From positions 25,615,925-25,679,924 of the forward strand of contig NC_089725.1 in the NCBI RefSeq assembly GCF_035083965.1: a stretch of DNA of 64,000 bases. Reading direction: 5' to 3'. Of the stretch, positions 13,054 through 25,000 are shown one piece after another (position 1 is the stretch's first letter; the number at the start of each line of letters is the position of its first letter). This DNA comes from Branchiostoma lanceolatum (taxonomy: Eukaryota > Chordata > Leptocardii > Amphioxiformes > Branchiostomatidae). The notes under the pieces are model-generated. The model was given only the letters and a program-made list of their open reading frames with translations. It was not told where the DNA came from and ran no database searches. The translations under genes and the position numbers were made by a program.

Positions 13054-16000
13054 CTGGCCAGGAGTTGTCAACAAAAGACCCAGTCAGTCTTATTTCTTAG
13101 ACATGAAGAACAAATAGCCCGGAGGTGGACACTATTCTGGTAAAGTCTCTGACGGTGCGACACTCCAAAGCTCCGGATGAAGAAAATTCACTTCAAGGTG
13201 TTCATCATTTCGTTCAGCCTCCATCTTTTCGGTTTGCGATCTAATAAAGAAGATTGGCGTTAGTGTACTTAGATCGGCTATCTACGACAAGGAAGCAGAC
13301 AGTTATGATTAGAAACTGCGTGACGATCATCCCTTCTCTAACACACATAGACGAAAGATAGAGGTCAGTGAATCGTTATTAGTTTGTTGTCGCCTGATAT
13401 TTGTGAAGTTCAGCTCCATTTGCTCGGCCTACTAAAGCTATGTAGACTAGACGGGGTTAATGATGTGTCAACGTGTCATTGTAACGTCAATAATGCTCTA
13501 CTAATGAAGCATGTGTAAGTCACGTTAGGTCTTCTTTCCGCTCACCCACTCGGACCTGCACAGTTTGGATCGGGAACTCACAATCATCAACACATTTGCT
13601 CTATGTTCGAGAAGAACGATCTAGAGGACGACTTCCTCGAAAAGAAACCCCCCTTTCTTCAAGGGAGGCGTCTGAGAGAAACCGTCTCGGATCAGCTAAT
13701 GCCAAGTGGCAAAGCTTTGTCCTGTAAAGCATCGGACTGAAATCTTTTGACTGGAGATTGTGAGTTGGCTTCTGCAATCAGAAACCTTCCTTGACAGCGC
13801 TCTTATATCTACTGATACTAATAGATATTAATTAGAAGTAAGACTATTGATACGACTGAAAGTCTATGTCTACAAGTTAGTTGATGCAGTAAAATGCTTT
13901 GTATAGACAAACGACATGAGCCTTAGTGTATGTTACAAACAAAAAAGTAAAAAAGAGAGATGAAGATTAATTCTGATTGAAGAAAACTACATGTAAGTAA
14001 ACTAAGAAAAAAGAATAAGAAACATTCAAACAAACACCCAAACACACAAACGCACAAAACAACGACATTAGTGGAGGAGTGTTACGGAGAGTGAAGGAGT
14101 GGAACACGTTGCAACCGCATACCTCGCTTTTCACTGGTTGGGACATCGCTTGCGGGGACAACTTCCGGAGTATCCGAAGTCGTCAAGGGTTCCTCATCTC
14201 GGGCTACAGGTGCAATGTAACGTGTTATCAGAACATGGAAGGATACGGACGTGACTGGGGTTCGGGTATGTCTAAGGATATGTGATCATGTAGACGGGAA
14301 ATACTGGTATGGAGCGGAGCGGAACGGAAGTAAAATGTGTAATGTTGTCCTCTACTGTTGACTTACAACCTGCAGTGCTATAGCTCTACGTAGACTTCTC
14401 ATCTCTCGGCATAAGTTCCTTCTGATGAGTCTAAAGTCTTCTAAAGGGAGAGAAAGGTATTCATGTCAGACTAAAAGAAGCACTAAGCACTATGGGATAA
14501 GAATCATGCAGAAAGTTTTTCCAAAATTTGTACCTTGTCCTCCAGCTGCAGATCTGCTGCCTACGTCGGACGTTGCTGCATCAGCGTCTGCTGTCTCTGA
14601 TGAAGACTGCCGCGCCATTGCCGACCTCCTCAGCGCCGCGCTCCGGCTCAACAGCGACATTGCAGAGGTGTCGATGTCGTCGTGTCTTGAAGAAGTCGAC
14701 AAGCCCTCATTTCTTTCTCTGTCTCTGTCTCTTTCTCTGTCATGTCCAAGAATGGCGGAGGCTCTCTCTGTTCTCTCGGCCCTTCGTCCCTCCAGCAGCG
14801 CTGACGTCCTCTCCAGGGCGGAAGATCCCCTTTCCAGTGCTGAGTTGGCTCTGTCCAGGGCTGAGGCTGTTCTATAGGAGGCCGGGCTTCTGTAGTCTGA
14901 AGTGTCATCAAGCAAGGCCGCAGTCGTTCTCTCGATTCTCTCTAACGCAGAGGCCGCCGCCGTCCGCCGCGCCCTGAGCGCGCTCCCGAAGTCGTCATCT
15001 GCCGGAGAGGAAGTCGCTGCTCGGTCGGCTCTGTCTAGGGCCGACGAGCCTCGGTCCCTCAGAGAACTCCTGAAGTCGGAAGAATCGTCACGGTCACCTT
15101 CACGTGCACGATCACGATCTAACGAATTCCTAATGTCACCGATAAGTCCTCTTACACTACTTCTATAATCTGAAAGATCTGTGGACGTGTCTAGAGAAGT
15201 GTGCGATCTTGTGTAGCGGCGGAGCTGCCTGCGAGCGGGACGGGGAGACATGGACAAATCGTCCGCAGCCGTGGTCCGGGTGGACGACCGAGACAGGATA
15301 GAACTGTAGTCTCGGGAAGACGACCACCGAGACGAGGACGACGAGGAGGACAGGGAGTCAAGGAAAGAGCGACGGGCAGTGCGAGGGGTGGAGGAGTCAT
15401 AGGAGGAGGTGGGAGAGCGAGAGCGGGAATCATAGCGGGAAAGATAAGAGGAAGACGACAGAGAAGAATAATCAGAATCACGATCAGCAGACCGATAATC
15501 CCGTCTCCTCGGGGTGTCCAGCAGGGACGACCGCCCGTCAGACGAGGATGACGAGGTTGATGGGGACGGGGACACGTCGTCGTCACGGTTGCCGGCGCAG
15601 CAGGCGTCGTCCTCGGTGTCGTTGGTCAGTGGCGTCTTGACGTACTTCGCCACCAAGTCTTGGAAAGGGACTTCCTCACCTACAGTGTTAAAAATTCTGC
15701 TTATTATGGTTTTCATTACTTTCGAACAATCTTAATCTGTAAGTAAGACTGTAACACTACACTAAATGATTAATATATAGATTAATATATTCCTAAGCTT
15801 AAGGGACTTCCTCACCTACAGTGTTAAAAATTCTGCTTATTATGGTTTTCATTACTTTCGAACAATCTTAATCTGTAAGTAAGACTGTAACACTACACTA
15901 AATGATTGATATATAGATTAATATATTCCTAAGCTTAAGATGAACAATGTTGGCCTATTTCGATAGGCAGTCGCCCAGGTACGTAAGTGTATAGGAAACT

Positions 16001-19000
16001 GGTTGACGTAATTTACTTTTGCACGATGTAGTGAGCTTTGAAGCAGGGTTAGAGAGTTAACCATGTTTGGTGACTAGTTTTGGTACGTTTCAAGCTAGGA
16101 CTGCAACTACTGTTCTCTTTCTCAATGTCTAGACACGGCTTACTGTTGCGTAGGCAGAGATCAGCCTGTAGGTATCCCCAATAGGGTAACAACAGGGCAA
16201 TGATGACAAGTGTTTTCCACGCGCTTTAGCTCAGCTATTCGGGATGGGCAGCACGCCAGGGTGTTAGTTGTGAGGGAGATGTATTTTTTAAGCGGCGTAC
16301 CTTGGCAGAAGTCCATCTTGCCGATAACCTCCCTCTCTGCAGAGAACTTAACATCCCAACGGATGATGGCTTCGGCTTCCTCTGACCTGGGCTCCACCTC
16401 CTGTGCGATCTCTTTACTCATTCTGCAACGCGTGGGCATCATAGGTTAGCTTTGATTGACGTTATGAGACATCTCTTTACTTTAAGACATGTTTTGTGAC
16501 ATTATCATCGGACGGATGGAGTGCAGGGGATCCAATATTTGTATTTCTCGCATGATTTTTTTTGTCTGCTTTTAATTTTCAATCAATTAAATGATGTTTG
16601 ATTTGTCATCAGTACGAAACGTATGATCCCTGTGACATTGGGAAGTCAAGCAACTGACACAGTAGAAAGGAAGCCAAGAAAGCAAAGAGGCAACAATAAG
16701 AGAAAGCCAGAAAGAAACGGATGGACCAAGATAAGCCTGTCTTCCCGATGTCAAAGAAACCATTCATAAGATATTTTTAACCAGCCCAACCACTCGGGCC
16801 ATTAGCAGATTTATGCAGAGGAAGAAGGGGACGACGGGGGCATTTTTGTACACACACCATCCCCCGATGACGTACCTATATACAGCATGGTTCACATCAC
16901 AACTTAACAGAGTATACCGGACAGGGCTCGAATTCAGTTGTCATCTCCAAGCAGAGGTAGGTTCCGGCGCAGTGTTTCAGTGTGTATTATGAGGCTTTAA
17001 ATGATTCTTTATGGTGGTGCCCGTCTTTTTATCTCTCCCCTACGACAAGGGAAGAGCGGGACCACTTGGAAGAAGTATAGAAAACCTCAAAAACTCGCCT
17101 GAAACACTGAGACGGACCCTACCTCTGTATTGAAATAACGAATTTTGCTTGTTCACTTTTTTTTAATCTCAGTGACAGACCTGGTTGTCATAGTAATGAC
17201 CAGTTCACACTTTAAGACGCAGATTATGTGGGTTGTGAAATCATACGTAGGCAGCCTATTGTGTAGGACGGTTTCGAGCCCTGTGTATAATTACTCCTGA
17301 ATTTCCCAGTGTAAAGTAAGAGGCGTGTTATCCATCTACTACGACAGCTTGGTGCCTCTCCAGCGGAAAATATTCCGGACTGGGGAGAAGGTCACCCATG
17401 CAGTAACGTAAGGCGCACAAGGTCACGCCATACAGCTTTCAAACACACTCTGCAACACAAATAAAGGGCATCTGTGAGTAAAAACACAAGACTAAAATCT
17501 ATCAATTTGTGCTAGGTCTAGGAAAACCTCCATGTTTAGCAACCGGGGCTGGCTTGGGCCACGGCCAACCGGGCATTCCGGCTTGTTACAGACGATGGTT
17601 CATGCCGCAACAATGTCAACTACTACGTCACAGAGTAAAACAACGTCATGGCATAACACTGACAGATCACAGGTGGCTGACGTTAGGACAGCGTCAGAAA
17701 AGAAGAATCTTATAGGTCGTATATCGCCGATAGAGTCAAAGCTTAGAACGCCAGCTGTAACCTGTTGATGTTGGTTGTCACTTTATGATAGGCTATCTCA
17801 ACTTTTTCTTAGGCAGGGATGGATTGTCTTGCGTAGCTACATAATGCCGCACCGAGCACTTCTTGCGCATGCTCGGTAGTGCAAGGCTATGAGACAGTTC
17901 CAGTCATGTACATGGAATGCCGACGATGTGATAGACATGATAGAATTCATGACCTACTAATATGTCAAATATGACGCTGTCTCGATATTTTCATGACGCT
18001 TGTTTTGTTTGTTAAACGTTAATAGTTAAAACTTGTCATGGCCACTCAAAAGTTAGAGTCACTACACTGACATGCCTCATCTACTTACTTCTCTTCAAGT
18101 TCTGGGACATTCTGCTCGGGACAGGAACGATGTGAAAGAGATAAGAACATTTAACATTAGCTGCACAGAATTGTAACAGGAGATGGTCAACACAACATGT
18201 TATATCAACATCATTTTGTGTAGCAACGTTCGTCACAATATCTTTTGGATATGACCTCTCTACATATTTTCGACGGTACCCCTTGTATGTCTGACATATC
18301 GGTTCATCTGATGTGGTGTTGTACATTTCCTCTCTATCGTGTGTTATCAACAGTTCCTGTGCCAAGATGATACTGAGTTTGCCAGGATGTCACTGGGATT
18401 GAAAAGAAATGCGTTTATCACTGAAAACCTTTTCGGGAGAACCCATATACGTTCAAGTGTCATTTCAGTAGTATCGGGTTTAACCTAGGATCTGCCTGTC
18501 AAATATTCTGATATTTAGGACACATATTGTGTTAAGCTCTTGCGGACACTACAGGCACATGCCTTATCTCCTGTCGCTTAATGGCCAGAGGTGCCAAAAC
18601 CACTTCAAACCGGCACATCGCCCCTTGGAACTGGACCGACAAGTGCACAAGTGTCGCAAAAGTCGTCAGGTATGTCGTAATCCAACACGGAAAACAAACG
18701 GCCAGTGTTTCGTCCACCCTCTCTCTCCACGCTACAGTGGAAGATCACTACAGGGTGAGCGATCCAGAAACACTCCAGTCCCTAAATGAGGCCAGTAACG
18801 CCTTGCCCCCATTAGCAGAGAGAACATTGCTCTACTTTTGGAGAGGGGGTTCGTGTCCCACGACGTGGTTCAGTGGTCGAGTATTCTCCATATAGGTTTT
18901 CCAAAATACGTTTTCAAGGTGGAAGTTAGTGTCGATTACTTGATCTAGCCTCCAGCAGATCGCTTTGAAGTTGAATTGCTTGTTTTCTTTTATCTGCAGG

Positions 19001-22000
19001 GTAAATGTCAAAGTATATAGAGCAGAACCTGAAAGCCGGATCTCTATGATCACTGCAGGTGTCGACTTTGTATCACTTTCTGCGAAGTTGTTATTTAGAT
19101 TTCGTGTTTGATTTCAAGGTCTAAATGGGTCAGCACTTCTGTCATTACTACTAGTAGTGTAACAAGAACATTGTTACCTTCGCCGAGAAGGTTATGCAGA
19201 GGGTAGCGTTTGTTTGTCTGTTTGTAGTGGCACAGGATAACTCGAGAATGCCTTGATGGATTGTCTTGGTATTTGGTATGTTGGTAGGTTTTGATGAGAC
19301 CTAAAAACGATTAGATTTTGTGCCCCCTAGCGGCTTCTAACAGTACTGCAGCGGAACTTCCTGTTTTGATATCTCGTGTTCTGGACATGCTATGGAACTT
19401 ATTTTTGAGTGGTAGATAGATCTTTGGACAGAGAGTAAGTGGTGTGGGTTTGGGCCCCCTAGCGGCTTTTTTTGGAACTGCAGGAGCAGGTTTTACGTCT
19501 GACTTTGACAGGGAATAACTCAAGAAGGGCTTGATGGATGGTAATGATTTTTGGTAGGTAGATAGCTTGAGTGATGATGTACATGATTAGACACCTCTTA
19601 TGCAAATCAGTATCTAATTTGCTTAATTAATGAGGAAAGTTTATACATCCGCCAAATTCCATGATAGGACTCTGAAACATGTGACATATGTAACTGAGGA
19701 AGAGAGAAATATTAATTGATATGAACTATGCAAATGAAGACCTCATTTGCATAATTAATGAGAAAATACTATAACATGATGGCCTTGATGGATGGTCATG
19801 ATTTTTGGTATGTGGATAGCTTGTGTGATGCTTAGTATGATTGGATGATAATTATGCAAATCAGATTCTAATTTGCATAATTAATAAGGTAACTTTAAAA
19901 ATCCGCTTTGTTCCATGATATGACAATTCAAATTGTAACTGAGGAAGAGAGGACTGTTGATAGATAGAAAATATGCAAATGTGGGCCTTATTTGCATACT
20001 TAATGAGTAACTTCTATTATTCCACACTGGCAAATGACTGCAATTTCATACATTTCATCCTTTTTTGTGGCATCGGGACGTTATGTGAATGTGAACATCG
20101 TTGAATCAAATTATGCTAATAAGGGCCTCCTTTGCATAATTGATGATAAATTTGTTAAGCTCATACTTTGGACATGTTATATTTTAAGACAATCAACTGG
20201 TATGATTTATGATTGATGAGAAACACTCCTAATACGTCAGTCATAAAGGTTAAAATCATTTGGCGAAGGTATGAGGTCGTGGAACTCTAGTATTCATAAT
20301 ATTGAGAGCTGGTGTTACTGACAAACAGCGTAACCAACAAACAAGGAAACAGGAATGTAGCGTACATTTTACTGTACTGCGTGGCGAATACGTAATCGAA
20401 ATGTTAAAGTATGGCTACTATAGATATATCACGGTGGATATATTGGTTATCATGGGGACGGAATGTACGTCAACAAGATAATATCTTGCGTCACCTCGTC
20501 CTGATAATACTAGTACTTTACACAATGTCCTATTTCATAGTCCTTGACTCTAAAACATTTTGAAAATGACAATTAATCGCAAGTCTGATTTTCCAGGACA
20601 CACACTGAGTGGAACATCCCCCGCCCTTCTGCTATCCTGGCTATGACCGAGACGCAACCCTGGATACCAGACAGACTTCACAGACACATTCCGACCTATC
20701 TTTCCTTAGACTAGGAATGTCTGCATGTTCATCATCTCTGTACGGTCGTACATATGGAAGAATTCTGAACTGCTTGATGTCTAAAACCCTGGTTGCCCAC
20801 CCTGATCCCCCAAACTTAGCTACCATTTCGTAGAACGCACCTGTATAAACTGCGCGACGTCCTTTTTGCCCAACATGTCCTCGACCCAGGCTGCCGTCTT
20901 CTTGGACTTGTCCAGCCGGGTCTGTCTGGAGGCTATCTGCTCCCTGAGCGTCCGGCTGCTCTCTCGTTGCTCCTTCTCCAGCTTCTCCACCAGCGCGTCC
21001 TTCCGTTCATTTATCAACGTTATCAGCGACTCGCACTCCGATAGCAACTTTGCCTTCGTGTCTTTACATTTACTCTGTGAGTAGCAAGAGATGGGGGTTA
21101 GAATAATTGGAAAACTGTGCAACGCCTCACTCCTACGTGTTCGCAAACATACCCTGATGATCACAGTAGCTGAAAGGAAAATATGTGTCATTTATCGGCG
21201 TTTGGGTCTGAAAAATAAACAAATAACAAATAAATACACATATTGTGTATATTGCAAGAAGCTGAATATGTCCGAGTCTTTCGTTTCTGTACGCTGATGT
21301 AGTACAGTTAAAGCTTCGATTTTCCTGACTGCAATATGAAAGACTCTTTTTCAAACTATCCATGATACGGTGGACAACACTTAGAAAACGTAAGTAATAC
21401 CTAATAGTTATTTGTACAATTTTAGTATATACTAACAAGACCACGACAGGCTACAGCAATAAAGGTTCTAAAATGTACATCAAGAAAGGAGGACCGATTT
21501 TGGAAGCGGAATGTCTTCGGTGACTCACACAATATTTGTTTATTTGTTTGTTTGTTTATTGGTTAAGACTCTCCTCTGTGTACCTTCCATACATGTAGCT
21601 CGTCGCTACTTACTTCAACGTCTGCGACGTCGCGATCGTGCAGTCCGTAAATGGATCTGAATTTCCTTCGCTTGCCGGGATCACCCTTGAACGAGAGCAG
21701 TGGTGTCGCAGGGTGAGGGGGTGTCAGGGGGTCCCCACACCGCGCGACGGAGGGTCTACGGCACTACGTCTACATCTACAGGTCTACGCCTACCCCTCGT
21801 GAGCCTTTCTACACTACGACTCAACCATGCCTCGAGAAAACAACCAAATAACCATGAGTGATCCATGCTGAATGACAGGCTGAATAAAAGTTCTAAACGG
21901 GACCTACGCGGCTCCAGATGTCATACTGACTGCGGTGCAATGTCGGTTAGCTGAGGAAGGAATGCACTACTTTATACCGCTCCATGCTGAATGAACCATG

Positions 22001-25000
22001 CTGAAATAGCCATCTTTAACAACGAGGTATATGGCAAACGGAAATTCCTCTCTGGGTCAGTCATTGGAGCTGAAATATGTAAAACAGCTGAGGTATAATT
22101 CAATGTTGAGGAAAGGCAGGAGCCGTTAATGACATGTGAGTGCGTACTCTCCAAGCAGAGGTTCGGCTCCGGCTGGCTTGGCGACAAATGAAAACTGGAC
22201 AAAATTGTCTAAAATCACGTCAAAAACAGCCGTAGCCGAACCTCTGCTTGGAGGGTAGTGAGTGTGAAATTGAAGCTGTGGAGGATCATCGCTGTTATGC
22301 ACAGTTCTGTCAAGAAATGGAAGAAACAAAGGCGCCATGGGTTGCTAGGATACTGAAGGCCGGTATGTGTGACAGTAAGACAATACTCAATACTGAAAGA
22401 TAAAGATACAGGATTAGCAATGGATTGGATTTCTGGCCATGGTCAACCATTGTATACTCGTAATGCATTGAGTGTGTTACAGAGAACAAGATTATGGCCA
22501 GATCATTAATATTCCTTCTTGGATAGTTTGTTTTGATGTGACACACTGTAGAGTAAACTTACCTCTATTATCCTTAAGGTGGCCTGTATGTCTGACATCT
22601 CCTTGGACATGTCACTGTTCTTCTGTTTAAGTCTGTTCATTTCCGTTTCAATCTTTTCCTGTAGAAATACAGAGCAAACAATAAGTCGTTAGAAGCTACC
22701 ATACACTCATTAATGAAAACGCCAACATGACATATGATAATTTGACAGGGACTGCCATATTAAACCTACCAAATAACTATGCAAAAATAAGTAAGCCAGA
22801 TACACGTATAACTATGACAGGTTAAAACTATGGTGTTTCTATTTGGGAAGTCTTCAAAACGGACCATTTTTTTATGACATCATGTTTCCAAGACTAGTAC
22901 TGTGTAAGTTTACTCTATTCACCTGTATGTCGGTGTTAACAGCTAGCATGAGGTGTGGCTCAGTATCAACATTGACGTGTTGTACACGACTTTCTGCACT
23001 AGTTGTTGGTGCATGGATAGCATCAATCAACAGCTACCATAGATATTGCTTCGCGTTTGCGTCATGATGAAGTTTTAAATTCCTTATTACTGCTTGGGGA
23101 ATGTGTCAGGATTTATTGGGCGATGTTAAGATATTTTAGGACTTCAACTGACCTTCTTTTCCTTGAAGATCGTTTGCAGCTCGATGATGTTGTGCTGGTT
23201 GTGTTGTCCGATGACACACAGCCCACATATCGGCCTCTCGTCGGTCACGCAGTACAAGTTCACTCTCTCGTCCTTGTGGTCCCTGCAGTACGCCCCGCCC
23301 CCGGGAGGAGCCGTCTTGATCCCCGCCGACTGCGCCACTCGGTAGCTTTCAATGATCGTCTCCACCAGAATGTTCCGTTTGAGACCGTCGAGTCCCTGGC
23401 GACCCAGGGTGATTTGATCTCGGCACGTCGGGCACTTGAAGGAGCCGCCGTAGCGCGCCCAGCCGCCCATGTTGGTGAGGATGTCCTCGGCGCAGTGTCG
23501 GCACAGGTTGTGCTGACAGGGTAGCAGCAGCACCGGCTTGTTGAACATCTCCAGGCACACGGGGCACGACAGGTCCCGCTCCAGGCTCTCCATGACGAGG
23601 CCCAAGTCCGGCGGCGCGTGAATCTCTCCCGAGTGACCGAAACTACTTCCGAGAGACGTCATCAACTGAAGCCTACGGAGAATCACAGACATACAATAAC
23701 ACAGGGAATTCACAGAGGTGATGATATACAACAAGAAAAGTGTATCACTTGCTAAGTCGTTGTACAAAGTGACATAATGGGGGAGTGTAATTTTACAAGG
23801 CTCAAAGACGACCGCAAAATGTACACACAGCGTAGCAACTTATCAAGTGAGGAAAGGCGCTAGCCACTTAACCAACCGGTGCGTTCTATCACAGCTGTAA
23901 GAGACGTTAGGTAGTAGTAGGTCATGTTATCACTAACCTGTCAGAAGCACAAGAGTCGAAACATTCACAGTACAAACCAACTCAGTATTCTCATGGGCAT
24001 TGCGTAGTGCTCTCGCTTTTATACGGTGGTGACAGGGTGGGTTTGACCTCGGACCGATATAGTCCGGCAGCTCTGCGTCAACGCCAATATAGGAGCTGTT
24101 TACTTCCTGTTTATGATTTACATCACAAGATCATGACGTAACGGTTTATATTTAGTTCTCAGAACACTCTAGATCATAATAACATGTTCCAGTGACACCA
24201 GAATGTCTACAACCATACAATGTTTACCAAATCTTTAGCACTGGAAGGTGCACACGGCAGCAGAACAATTTTGTGGAAGGAGCAGCTGACATTCAATGGC
24301 TGAGTTGAACTATACTATCTATGGCAAGGCTCTCAGCATCTTTCGCCGAAAAAATACCTAAGGTCTGTTTTTTTCTTTTCTTATCATGATTGATATTTGA
24401 TACTATGCTGCCCTTGTTATTTGTCATTTTGGTGTGTTGTCCTTTTTTTCAAATTTACATTTGTATGGCTGTGGCATATGCAATGGTTTGCAAAAGCTGC
24501 CTGTTTTAGTTTATATATTCGTTTAAATATATATCAGTAAACTGTTTTCGTGTGTCCCACCAATGAACCTCGAGCCTTGCCGGTCTCACCTAAAGTTGTA
24601 TTTGGCATCATCTCTGACCACTCTCTGTACTATACAGTATTGCGTTTTATTGTGTAAGATAACAGCGGTATCATGTTACATCCGAGAGTACAATTAACAA
24701 CTGTTTATTATGACCTCCGCCAAATCTGCAGTTGGTGACAGCAGTGGCAGAATTAACCTCACAGTGCCCACACGACCAGCCGCCCTCTTCATGCCTCTGC
24801 GAGCGCACCTTTCGGACACGGTTGATGGCAAGAGTGTCAGGTGAAGTAACTCGACGAGACAAAGATGTCCTTTGATTACCGAGTCAAGACGTTTACTCTG
24901 GTCTATTTGCTCTGACTGTGCACTCTCCCCGGCACCGATTAGTCTCCTGTGACTGGGCGCGGATAAAATTCTGTCGTCTATTTTTGTCCGGAGCTTCATG

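Noticed and set aside
14425..15735. Several plus-strand open frames of 73-150 codons across the TRIM-A cassette exon
   Set aside because: They follow from the Ser/Arg/Asp codon bias on the other strand and have no domains, splice context or consistent frame.
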